Source of the DNA: Vibrio maritimus
GTDB taxonomy: Bacteria > Pseudomonadota > Gammaproteobacteria > Enterobacterales > Vibrionaceae
Direction: 5' to 3'
Length of the DNA: 64,000 bases
Assembly (NCBI GenBank): GCA_000755425.1
Contig: BBMT01000004.1
Coordinates: 310,001-374,000 of the forward strand
In this document: piece after piece, positions 38,537 through 47,302 of the stretch
Layout: the number at the start of each line of letters is the position of its first letter
Numbering within the stretch: position 1 is the stretch's first letter
Made by a program: the position numbers and the translations under genes
Notes under the pieces: generated by a model
Told to the model about the DNA's origin: nothing
What the model saw: the letters and a program-made list of their open reading frames with translations, nothing else
Databases searched by the model: none

Positions 38537-38648
38537 GTCTCTCCAACAAAGTGTAAAAATAAAAAAGTTAAGATTGAATAGTGATAGGGGCTAGGGTGGC
38601 TAACCCCTATAGGCTATTCATTCTCTAGAGCGATTTTTCTAGAAGTGG

Positions 38649-38972
38649 TTATGCAGAAATCTCTACGGCACCTTTAGTCACGCGAGCTTTGTAAGCCTTC
38701 ACGCTAAAGCGCTCATCTTCCATACATGCGCCTGTTGTTAGGTTAAAGCGCTGCTTCTTAAGCGGGCTAGCAACCCAAAGCTCACCTTGATGCTCAACAA
38801 TCAAGCCACGTGATAGCACGTTAGATTGATAGAAAGGATCCATATTGCTGATAGCGCGGACTTCTTCCGCAGCACTTGGGCGGAAAACTGCAACCTGCTG
38901 ACCGTCAATCAATGCACAAACACCTGTGCCTGGGACGATATCTTGGATGTTACATACTTTTTGAAATGCCAT
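38649..38972 (-). CDS. nirD: Nitrite reductase (NADH) small subunit
   Basis: Rieske-like small subunit of cytosolic NADH-nitrite reductase, 107 aa. It has the overall NirD fold with DIVPGTGVCALIDGQQVAVFRP and NMDPFYQSNVLSRGLI, and it ends AYKARVTKGAVEISA. Like other NirD proteins it lacks the cysteine/histidine cluster ligands of true Rieske proteins. It begins two bases after the nirB stop on the same strand. Confidence 0.95.
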   Translation of the reverse strand: MAFQKVCNIQDIVPGTGVCALIDGQQVAVFRPSAAEEVRAISNMDPFYQSNVLSRGLIVEHQGELWVASPLKKQRFNLTTGACMEDERFSVKAYKARVTKGAVEISA

Positions 38973-38974
38973 GA

Positions 38975-41533
38975 TTACTTCTCCAGCTCAACGTGTAGAA
39001 TGTCGCCTTTCGCGTCAGGGTGTTTCTCAGTGAATGTCGCTGGACGGTGTTGGTCACGCTCTTGAACGAATACCACATTGTCATCACGTAGGTCACTGTT
39101 AATGAAGTGAGCAAAGCGCGTAAGCTGAGACTCGTCTTCAATTGTGTTTTTCCACTCACAGCTGTAATCACCGACTAGACGTTGAACGTCAGCTTCAAGT
39201 TGCTCGTTGATACCAAGCTTGTTATCAACGATAACTTCACGTAGGTAGTCCACACCACCTTCCATGTTTTCCATCCAAACTGAGGTGCGTTGTAGTGGCG
39301 CAGCAGTACGGATATAGAACATCATGAAGCGGTCGATGTATTGAATTAGCGTTGCTTCGTCTAGGTCAGAAGCCAGTAGGTCTGCGTGACGAGGCTTCAT
39401 ACCGCCGTTACCACATACGTACATGTTCCAACCTGCGTCAGTTGCGATGATGCCAAGGTCTTTACCTTGTGCTTCCGCACACTCACGAGTACAGCCAGAC
39501 ACACCAAACTTCATCTTATGAGGAGTACGGATGCCTTTGTAACGGTTCTCGATGCGAGAGCCTAGACCAACAGAATCTTGAACGCCGTAACGACACCAAG
39601 TAGAGCCCACACACGTTTTTGCCATACGCAGTGCTTTCGCATACGCTTGACCTGTCTCGTAACCCGCTTCAATCAGTTTCTTCCAGATGGCTGGAAGGTC
39701 ATCTTTTTGCGCGCCGAATAGACCGATACGTTGTGCACCCGTTACCTTAGTGTAAAGGTTGTATTCTGCAGCTACTTCAGCCAGCACTTTTAGCGCTTGA
39801 GGTGTGACTTCACCGCCAGCCATACGTGGGATAACTGAGTAAGTACCGTCTTTTTGGATGTTACCTAGGAAGTTATCGTTGGTATCGTGCAGCTTCACTA
39901 GCTCAGGCTTAAGGATGTGGTCACCCCAGCAAGACGCTAGGATAGAGCCAGCTAGTGGCTTACAGACTTCACAGCCGTAGCCTGTACCGTGTTTCTCAAG
40001 CAGTTCTTCGAACGTCTTGATCTCACCGATACGTACTAGGTGGAACAGCTCTTGACGAGAGTAAGCAAAGTGCTCACATACATCGTTCTTAACTTCGATA
40101 CCAGATTTGGCAAGTTCAGCATTCAGAACTGAAGTCACAAGAGGGATACAACCACCACAGCCAGTGCCTGCGCCAGTAACCGCTTTGATGTCGCCAATTG
40201 TGTGGTGACCTTGAGCAACCGCCTCTGCAATCTTGCCTTTTGTTACGTCGAAACAAGAGCAGATAACTGCTGACTCAGGAAGCGAGTCTGCACCTAGAGT
40301 TGGCTTTTCAGCGCCAGCGTGTGCTGGAAGGATAAGTGCATCTGGGTGCTCTGGTAGGTCGATTTCGTTCAGCATTAGCTGAAGCAAATCGCCGTAGTCA
40401 GAAGTATCACCAACCATTACCGCGCCAAGAAGCTTCTTGTTGTCTTCAGAAACGATAAGACGCTTATACACTTCTTGCTCTTCGTTTTGGTAAACGTAGC
40501 TCTTACAGCCAGGAGTGCGACCGTTAGCGTCACCAATTGAGCCTACTTTCACGCCAAGAAGCTTAAGCTTCGCAGACATGTCAGCACCTTCGAACTTGCT
40601 GTCGTTACCGACAACGTGGTCAACTGCAACTGTAGCCATCTTGTAGCCAGGAGCTACAAGGCCGTAGAACGTTTCGTTCCAAGATGCACACTCACCAATC
40701 GCATAGATGTTTTCATCTGACGTTTGGCAGAAGTCGTTGATAGCAATACCGCCACGAGGTGCGATATCTAGCTTCATTTCGCGAGCAAGTTTGTCTTGAG
40801 GACGGATACCTGCAGAGAACACGATGAAGTCAGTTTCTAGCTCGGTACCGTCAGCAAAGCGCATCACGTTACGTGCTGTTTTGCCTTCAGGAGCGATTTC
40901 TAGCGTGTTTTTGCTGGTGTGAACGTTCACGCCCATGCTTTCAATTTTTGAACGAAGCTGGTTACCACCAGCTTGGTCTAGCTGCTCAGCCATAAGCTTT
41001 GGTGCAAACTCAACAACGTGTGTTTCTACACCCAGTGCTTTCAGAGCGCCAGCTGCTTCAAGACCTAGTAGACCACCACCGATTACAACGCCGCTCTTGC
41101 TCTTCTTAGCGGTTGCTTCGATAGCTTTAAGATCTTCGATAGTACGGTAAACAAAACAGTCTTTGCTTTCGTTGCCTTTGATAGGCGGAACAAATGGGAA
41201 AGAGCCAGTTGCGAGGATGAGTTTGTCGTATTTGATTTCACGACCAGTGCTGGAATATACGATGTGGTTTTCACGGTTGATGTTGATAGCGCGTTCGCCA
41301 ATCAATACGTTGATGCCGTGTTTCTCGTAAAAGCCTTCTTTGACGAGAGAAAGTTCGTCAGCAGTGTGGTGCGAAAAGTAAGAAGAGAGGTGCACACGGT
41401 CGTACGCAACGCGGGGTTCTTCGCAGAAAACAGTCACTTCATAGTTCGCCATATCCGCTTTCTCGACCAGGTCTTCGAGATAGCGATGACCAACCATGCC
41501 GTTTCCTACAACGACAAGCTTCATCTTGCTCAT
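38975..41533 (-). CDS. nirB: Nitrite reductase (NADH) large subunit
   Basis: Siroheme nitrite reductase, 852 aa and intact. It reduces nitrite to ammonium in the cytosol with NADH. Domains in order are: an FAD-binding Rossmann domain (VVVGNGMVGHRYLEDL); an NADH domain (SGVVIGGGLLGLEAAGAL); a [2Fe-2S] BFD-like region with CSCFDVTKGK and GTGCGGC; a second cysteine pair near GYGCEVCKPLAG; and the sulfite/nitrite reductase core. The core cysteines for the [4Fe-4S]/siroheme centre are in CVGSTWCRYG and GVSGCTRECAEAQ. It heads the nirB-nirD-nirC cluster, and its promoter has FNR and NarL/NarP-like sites. Confidence 0.97.
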   Translation of the reverse strand: MSKMKLVVVGNGMVGHRYLEDLVEKADMANYEVTVFCEEPRVAYDRVHLSSYFSHHTADELSLVKEGFYEKHGINVLIGERAININRENHIVYSSTGREIKYDKLILATGSFPFVPPIKGNESKDCFVYRTIEDLKAIEATAKKSKSGVVIGGGLLGLEAAGALKALGVETHVVEFAPKLMAEQLDQAGGNQLRSKIESMGVNVHTSKNTLEIAPEGKTARNVMRFADGTELETDFIVFSAGIRPQDKLAREMKLDIAPRGGIAINDFCQTSDENIYAIGECASWNETFYGLVAPGYKMATVAVDHVVGNDSKFEGADMSAKLKLLGVKVGSIGDANGRTPGCKSYVYQNEEQEVYKRLIVSEDNKKLLGAVMVGDTSDYGDLLQLMLNEIDLPEHPDALILPAHAGAEKPTLGADSLPESAVICSCFDVTKGKIAEAVAQGHHTIGDIKAVTGAGTGCGGCIPLVTSVLNAELAKSGIEVKNDVCEHFAYSRQELFHLVRIGEIKTFEELLEKHGTGYGCEVCKPLAGSILASCWGDHILKPELVKLHDTNDNFLGNIQKDGTYSVIPRMAGGEVTPQALKVLAEVAAEYNLYTKVTGAQRIGLFGAQKDDLPAIWKKLIEAGYETGQAYAKALRMAKTCVGSTWCRYGVQDSVGLGSRIENRYKGIRTPHKMKFGVSGCTRECAEAQGKDLGIIATDAGWNMYVCGNGGMKPRHADLLASDLDEATLIQYIDRFMMFYIRTAAPLQRTSVWMENMEGGVDYLREVIVDNKLGINEQLEADVQRLVGDYSCEWKNTIEDESQLTRFAHFINSDLRDDNVVFVQERDQHRPATFTEKHPDAKGDILHVELEK

Positions 41534-41597
41534 TTTTAATACCTAAGGGTTATTATCGAATCTACGCGCATTGTTAAATGTGAAAGAAAATTAAAAC

Positions 41598-41611
41598 ATG
41601 ATGTAAATCAA
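41598..41611 (-). promoter_or_regulatory. FNR site in the nirB promoter
   Basis: On the minus strand the sequence reads TTGATTTACATCAT, one mismatch from the FNR consensus TTGAT-N4-ATCAA. Its centre is about 71 bases upstream of the nirB ATG, which allows a class II position (-41.5) and a leader near 30 bases. Anaerobic activation of nirBDC is expected. Confidence 0.75.
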
Positions 41612-41624
41612 TTACAGAATTAAA

Positions 41625-41640
41625 CTATCCTAAAGGGGTA
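41625..41640 (-). promoter_or_regulatory. NarL/NarP 7-2-7-like site in the nirB promoter
   Basis: On the minus strand it reads TACCCCTTTAGGATAG. The first heptamer TACCCCT fits the NarL consensus TACYYMT; the second is degenerate. Its centre is 28 bases upstream of the FNR site centre, the same spacing as at the E. coli nirB promoter (-69.5 and -41.5). Nitrate/nitrite activation through NarP is probable. Confidence 0.6.
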
Positions 41641-41904
41641 GATGGGGTGGTTAGATATCGTGCGTTGATATATTTTCCGACATGACCTATCGGAAAATAC
41701 AATGACGGGTTAATGAGGTGTGTATTTATGGTTGTTATTTAGGGGGTGGTTTGTGACTTGGGCTTGTTATGTGTTCTTTCATTTGTAGTACAAAAGCAAA
41801 TTAATTACGAAATTGAAAGTTTAGACCACTTGAAATGATCTAATTATGAATAAATGTTAATAGCAGGGGATGATGGTGATAAGTGGCTTGATATTGATAG
41901 AATC
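41641..41904. other. AT-rich intergenic DNA, nothing identified
   Basis: Low-GC sequence between the nirB regulatory sites and the LysE remnant. No ORF, hairpin or repeat could be supported here. Confidence 0.4.
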
Positions 41905-42080
41905 AACCAATAAACAGCCAGATACCTGCACTACACATTAAAGTGTATGCAATACGATTCGTAGTTGCGACATTCTAAGCCTGACCCCGTGTACGTTTCA
42001 GGCTTTTACTTCCGGTCACATAAATAGTCATACAAATAAATTCACTGCGTAAAATAATTACCACCATTATTGAGACTTGA
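41905..42080 (-). pseudogene. Decayed C-terminal fragment of a LysE/RhtB exporter gene
   Basis: This stretch aligns base by base with the 3' end of the intact LysE-family gene about 330 bases away (42225 to about 42410). Shared landmarks are the ends corresponding to GVGVWLFLG, the TMNRIAGTLM region, and the segment through SEFVCMTIY. It contains many substitutions and at least one indel, and no open frame survives. It looks like the remains of a tandem duplicate whose 5' part is gone. The spread of differences, unlike the isolated indels elsewhere in the window, indicates true decay rather than sequence error. Confidence 0.75.
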
Positions 42081-42180
42081 AGCGTCGTTGGTTTCGACTA
42101 AGTGGTGAAAGAAGGTGGCAGGGAGAGCATACCAAAGGTGAGAGGAGAGTTGGCGGTTGTTGCTGTTTTCCCTCAATAAA

Positions 42181-42212
42181 CAAAAAGAGCTCCAAAAAGG
42201 AGCCCATTTTTC
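42181..42212 (-). terminator. Terminator after the LysE-family gene
   Basis: GGCTCC and GGAGCT(C) pair around a T5 loop on the minus strand, and TTTTTG follows. It begins 12 bases after the stop of the LysE-family gene. Confidence 0.7.
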
Positions 42213-42224
42213 GTTAAAAGCAAC

Positions 42225-42845
42225 TTAGCCCAAAAACAACCAGACACCAACACCACACATGAGTGTGCCTGCGATGCGATTCATGGTTCGTACATTGTTA
42301 GCATTGCCCAAGGTGCGTTTTAAACCTTTGCCTCCAGTTGCGTAGATCGTCATGCAAACGAATTCACTGACCAAAATGATGGCGAGCATCATTGAGACTT
42401 GGCCAAACATTGACTTAGATTGATCGATAAAGGGAGGAAGCAGTGAAATCATGAAAGCCCAGCCTTTAGGGTTGGCGATGGCTGTGACAAAGCCTTGTAC
42501 AACAAGATCCCAATCGTTGTGACGAGACGATTGCTCGACCTCGGATGTGATGGCGAGTTTGCCGCGTGAACGCCACATTTGAATGCCTAGATAGAAAAGA
42601 TACGTGGCACCTATTGCTTTGAAAATAGTGAACACTTCTGGGTATCTCAACATCACTGCCGCGATACCCAAAATAGCCGCGAGAGCAACAACCGCAACGC
42701 CCAAGAGCTCACCAATCATCATCCACAAGGTACGTCGATAACCAATGCTCATGCCCATAGTAAGGGCGAGCGTCATGCACATACCTGGAGTTATAGATAC
42801 AAAGAAAAAAGTGGGGATGAATATCGTAAGCGTAGCCCAGTCCAT
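42225..42845 (-). CDS. LysE/RhtB family amino acid exporter
   Basis: Inner-membrane exporter of about 206 aa with six predicted helices. The start at 42845 (MDWATLTIFIPTFFFVSITPGMCM) is preferred over 42872, because the family normally begins just before the first helix. The family motif SITPGMCMTLALTMG and the NPKGWAFMISLLPPFI region are clear. Substrates in this family are amino acids or homoserine lactones; the specific one is unknown. A decayed copy of its 3' end lies downstream at 41905-42080. Confidence 0.88.
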   Translation of the reverse strand: MDWATLTIFIPTFFFVSITPGMCMTLALTMGMSIGYRRTLWMMIGELLGVAVVALAAILGIAAVMLRYPEVFTIFKAIGATYLFYLGIQMWRSRGKLAITSEVEQSSRHNDWDLVVQGFVTAIANPKGWAFMISLLPPFIDQSKSMFGQVSMMLAIILVSEFVCMTIYATGGKGLKRTLGNANNVRTMNRIAGTLMCGVGVWLFLG

Positions 42846-43127
42846 AGTGTTACTTTTCAAAATATTGAACAATTCGGCTATTAATATCAGAGAATCCGTG
42901 ACAGAACTATCACTTTGTTAAACAGAATGGAATATTTTTAGCGGCCTTCGGCTTGGAGATAAATAAAGGGTTGGTGCCGCGGAAAGGATAAAATAAGGTG
43001 TGATGATTAAATAATAGACAGATTGCCTACTTTATAAGAATGATGCTAAATGATAACACTTTGACATACATGGTGTTTACATTCATTGTTGGTGAGCTAT
43101 CCAATAACGTACACAGGAATCTAAGAA

Positions 43128-44207
43128 ATGGACTTCAAAAAACCATTCGTCGAGTCAGTACCCTTATCGTCGCATCTCTAACCACTCTTGCCGCAGCACA
43201 TGTTCAAGCCGATGACAAAGTGTATCGTCTAAAACTTGCCGAAACCTGGGGGCCTAACACGCCTATCTTAGGGGATGCGAGTAAGAATATGGCTAAGCTT
43301 GCGAAAGAAATGTCGAACGGACGTTTAATTATTCGTATCGACTCTGCCAACAAACACAAAGCGCCACTGGGTGTCTTTGATATGGTGAAATCGGGTCAAT
43401 ACGATCTTGGCCATTCCAGCTCTTACTACTGGAAAGGCAAGGTTCCCAACACGCTATACTTCTCATCGATGCCATTTGGTATGACAACCATGGAGCAGTA
43501 CTCATGGTTTTATCACGGTGGCGGTTTAGAGTTGATGCAGCAGGTGTATTCACCGCATAACCTACTGTCATTCCCTGGCGGTAACTCAGATATCCAGATG
43601 GGTGGTTGGTTTAAAAAAGAAATCAATACCGTCGATGATTTGAAAGGGTTAAAAATGCGTATCCCGGGTTTCGCTGGTGAAGTGTTGGCTCAGGTTGGGG
43701 CTAAGCCAACGAACATTGCTCCAGGAGAACTCTATACATCACTAGAGCGCGGCACTATTGATGCCCTGGAGTGGGTTGGGCCTGCTTTCGATCTGCGAAT
43801 GGCTTTCAGAAAATTGCGCCATACTACTACACGGCTTGGCATGAGCCAGGTTCAGAGACTCAGTTCTTAGTAAACAAAAAAGTTTGGCAGGAGCTACCTG
43901 ACGATCTAAAATCATTCTAGAGACCTCTTTCCGCGTAGCGGCGTTTGATATGTATACTCAAGCGCTCCATGAAAACGCAAACAGTTGGTCTAAGATGAGT
44001 TCAGAGTACCCAGATATTAAAGTTCGTAGTTTCCCACCAGAGGTGATTAATGCTCTAAAACAAGCGAACGGTGAGTTGCTTAAACAACAGGCGTCTAAAG
44101 ATGAACTGGCAAAAGAAATTTTGGATTCACAAGCGTCATATCTAAACAAAATGCGTGAATGGACGAACATCTCACTACAAGCATACTTAAACGAACAGAC
44201 AAACTAA
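43128..44207 (+). CDS. TRAP transporter substrate-binding protein (DctP family), three frameshifts
   Basis: Periplasmic solute receptor of a TRAP transporter. The ATG at 43128 (AGGAA upstream) gives MDFKK; one A added to the A6 run near 43145 joins it to TIRRVSTLIVASLTTLAAAHVQA, a signal peptide. The DctP core includes YRLKLAETWGPN, GGWFKKEINTVDDLKGLKMRIPG and ALEWVGPAFDLRM. Breaks near 43808 and 43915 are each mended by one base, giving FQKIAPYYYTAWHEPGSETQF and then ETSFRVAAFDMYTQAL. Length is about 360 aa. No DctQ or DctM permease gene is adjacent, so it is an orphan receptor here. Ligand unknown; carboxylates are usual. Confidence 0.85.
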
Positions 44208-44260
44208 GTATCGGTTGCTGGTGCTTCACCTAGTGAGCACAACATAGATACTTATGAAAG

Positions 44261-44297
44261 AACAGCCCATTTCGATCGTTGAAATGGGCTGTTTTTA
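44261..44297. terminator. Bidirectional terminator between TRAP receptor and DUF3124 genes
   Basis: AACAGCCCATTTC pairs with GAAATGGGCTGTT around GATCGTT, with TTTTATT after it on the plus strand. The two flanking genes converge on it. Confidence 0.85.
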
Positions 44298-44837
44298 TTA
44301 GTTCATCGCTCGGCTGGTAAAGGAGATGTCTTTTCCATGACCAGAGCCTATCATCACCGCCTCAAAGATCGGACTTGATGCATCATTTGGATTTGACCAA
44401 TTGACGATAAAGTTGGCTCCAACCCCACCGCTGACTTCGCGCTTTTCAACCAGATACTCAGAACTTGATAGAGGTTCTAACACGTAGCCCTTTTGTAGAA
44501 ACTCTCGGATCAGATTTCCTTCAGTATCAAAGTAATCAATGCTATGGATTTGAATGCTTTGCTTTGGGTCTGTGTTTCTAACGACCAAGGTGGTCTCTAG
44601 TAGTACAGGTTTTCCCCCATCAGTGTAGATATGAGAGTAAGCAGGGACGTAACTACTACGATCTGCACTGTCACTTGCAGCAAGGGTTGTTCGTTCGATC
44701 TGCTGCGCTTGATGGCTCAGCTTTTCTTCAATGGTGTCGACTGACTTGATCAGTGACCCAAGGTAAATGGCCAAGCCGATGGCAAGAACAGTTGAGAAAA
44801 TGGAAACAATTTGGCTGGCTTTGCGATTTTCAGTCAT
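44298..44837 (-). CDS. DUF3124 domain protein
   Basis: 179-aa protein with an N-terminal membrane segment (IVSIFSTVLAIGLAIYLGSLI), then a short coiled region, then a DUF3124 domain from about residue 62. Domain landmarks are YVPAYSHIYTDGGKPVLLE, LVVRNTDPKQSI, DYFDTEGNLIREFL and the GGVGANFIVNW to MIGSGHGKDISFTSR ending. It is predicted to be anchored in the inner membrane with the domain outside. The molecular function of DUF3124 is not known. A good ribosome site (GGAGAC) precedes the ATG at 44837. Confidence 0.82.
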   Translation of the reverse strand: MTENRKASQIVSIFSTVLAIGLAIYLGSLIKSVDTIEEKLSHQAQQIERTTLAASDSADRSSYVPAYSHIYTDGGKPVLLETTLVVRNTDPKQSIQIHSIDYFDTEGNLIREFLQKGYVLEPLSSSEYLVEKREVSGGVGANFIVNWSNPNDASSPIFEAVMIGSGHGKDISFTSRAMN

Positions 44838-45144
44838 GTGGTCTCCTTACAAGGCATTGAGGTAATACTTGCAGTGTACTATTTGCGTTCGGAAGTGGGT
44901 TATTTCTTATCAAGATCATAGCGTTAACTTAGTAGTATTTTGTTAGTAGTTATGTCTTGCACTCTTAAGCAGCAATTCCCACTTTTGGTGCTCGTGATGC
45001 ACAGATATGGTGCTAATCGAAGCGATATTGTCCGTTGAAGGCCTTTTCATTTTACTCATTCCTTTTAATAGCAAAGCTTTAAACCCTACAGAATACGTAT
45101 ATAAATTGCTTTATTATCAATAAACTAGATTCAAGGGATTGAAC
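44838..45144. other. Intergenic region, promoters only
   Basis: This 307-base gap between divergent genes has no credible ORF. It should hold the promoters of the DUF3124 gene and the chemoreceptor gene. AAGGGA is present just before the ATG at 45145. Nothing else was recognised. Confidence 0.4.
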
Positions 45145-47254
45145 ATGAACTTAACAACAACAGAAAAACGCTGGCTACCATGGTTTGGAAGTACGGGGAA
45201 AATCGCGATGCGTCTGGCTTGTTTTGCTAATCGCAGTCGCATTGATGAACTTGAGCAAACGTTCGAGAGCATTGCTCAAACTCGCGTAAAGCTACTAGAA
45301 ACGTGGGCACTAAATCAGTGGCGGTTTTTGGAAGATGCCGCTTTCTACCTTTCTTCAAAGACGGAAGACGAACAGGCTGATGCGCTCGATTTATTGCTTA
45401 AACGTAGCAAGGATTTTACTGAGCTTTTTTTGGTTGATAGCGTTGGCGTGACAACCTGCTCAAGTTACCGAGAGCATAATGGTCAAAAACTTGCCGCTCC
45501 AAAAGCACTGGAACTGGGTCAAGTGAAGCCATTTTTACATGGCCCTTATGTTGACCAGAAAACACTGACGATAGGGGCGTCATCATCCAAGTTTCATGAT
45601 GCTGTTACCTTAATGTTCTATCAACCCTTGATGGGAGCCAGCCGAACTCTCCAGTGCTCTGCGGGCGTGTCCCAAACGATGTACTAGGAGATTTGATACA
45701 GCGCGAGGCGGGGCATATCTATAGTGAGTCAGGAGACAACTACTTATTTATGGTTGAATCGAAGTTTGATCCAACCATCGCACAAGGTGTCGCGCTGTCG
45801 CGTTCTCGATTTGAAGACAATACCTTTTCCCACGGAGAGAATTTAAAGCAAGGTGTTCAAACGAATTGGGGAACAGTGCAAATTCGCCACCACACCGAAT
45901 TTGAAGTGGTGTTTAACGATCCTGCTACCAATCAACTTCACCCTGGTGTACGTGAAACGATCAAAAATGGCAGCAATGTCTATGTTGATTACCCGGGATA
46001 CTCGGACTATCGCCATATTCCGGTGATTGGTAAGGGCGTGACATTTCAGTTGCCAGGCTCTATTGATCGATGGGGCATGATGTGTGAGTCGGATCTTGAA
46101 GAAGTACACCGCCATCGTTCGCTGGTAGGGCGCTTAACTCGCCGCTTTATGGCTTCAGCCATATTGGTCACACTATTACCTCTGGCACTTCAGCATTTTT
46201 TAGGTTGGGATCCGTATTCGAGTGCGGGTATATCACTGCTAGGTGCTGGTGCATTAACGCTATTGTTTCGATCAAGGACTGCGAAGCCATTGTCGCGAAG
46301 CCTTGAACAGATGACTGGTGTAATGAAAGTATTGGCTGAAGGCGATGGGAATCTAAAGCAGCGGCTTGATGCGTCTAAGTTTAAAGCGGATGAGACAGGG
46401 ACTTAGGACGGTGGACAAACAGTTTCATTGATAACTTAGAAACAGTCGTATCAGAGTTGGTGTTTGCGAGTCGTGAAGTGAACAACGTCTCTGAATCTAT
46501 GTTTCGTTGTAGTCAACGATTGTCCAAATCGAGTGAGGATACTTCTGACTCTATCTCGCAACTTATTGATCTCTCCGAGCAACAAGTCGGAGAAATTCGC
46601 TCTGCAAATAACAATGCGAGAGAAATGCATGTGTTGATGACGGAATCTGTCGAACGTGCGCATCAAGAGTATGAGACGGCTCGTAGTAGCGCAGACAACA
46701 TTAAAGAGATTGTTCAGTCCTCGTCTGCCAGTGTGAATGACGTAAACAATGAAATGGAAAAGATAAGTGACATCGTCACATTGATAACAGACATTACTGC
46801 ACAGACCAACTTACTCGCGCTGAATGCGGCCATTGAAGCGGCGAGGGCAGGTGAGCACGGTAGAGGCTTTTCTGTGGTCGCCGATGAGGTGCGAACGTTG
46901 GCAGACAGAACGGCTACGGCAGCGAAGGATATTGGTGATTTGATGGAGCAATTAAGGCTTCAGTCTGAAAAGGCGGTGAATACCATGCGAGCGGGAATTG
47001 AAAATGTTGAAAGCAATGCCTATTTAGCGGATACATCGAAGCAAAATGAACATCTACAACAATCTGTGAACTCGTTGTTTGCTGCAATCACGGGGCTTGC
47101 GGAGATGAGTAACACCAACTCGCAGACGGCGGAGCATGCTGCTGAGTCGACAAGTTCACTGCAATATCAGTCTAAGCAGTTGGCGCGTCGCACGTCTCTC
47201 ATGCAAAACTCAATCTCAAGGCTTGACCAGTTGGTTGGCCGATTTGAAGTGTAG
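45145..47254 (+). CDS. Methyl-accepting chemotaxis protein, two frameshifts
   Basis: Chemoreceptor of about 700 aa. The N-terminal part has a Cache/PDC-like sensor look ([43 protein letters not shown]). A membrane hairpin follows ([18 protein letters not shown] and [14 protein letters not shown]), then a HAMP-like stretch ([20 protein letters not shown]). The signalling domain has the kinase-binding tip [38 protein letters not shown]. Breaks near 45640 and 46397 are each mended by one base; the second restores [18 protein letters not shown]. Unusually, no membrane helix precedes the sensor region, so that domain may be cytoplasmic. Confidence 0.88.
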
Positions 47255-47263
47255 GCGAAATGT

Positions 47264-47288
47264 AAAAGGAGGCGAGTGCCTCCTTTTT
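47264..47288 (+). terminator. Terminator after the chemoreceptor gene
   Basis: AAAAGGAGGC pairs with GCCTCCTTTT around a GAGT loop and ends in T residues. It is 10 bases after the stop codon and may also serve the convergent diguanylate cyclase gene. Confidence 0.85.
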
Positions 47289-47302
47289 GGTTTTAATGTC
47301 CT

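Noticed and set aside
38649..38972. A Rieske iron-sulfur cluster in NirD
   Set aside because: The CxH and CxxH ligand motifs are not present. NirD has the Rieske-like fold without the cluster, as is usual for this family.
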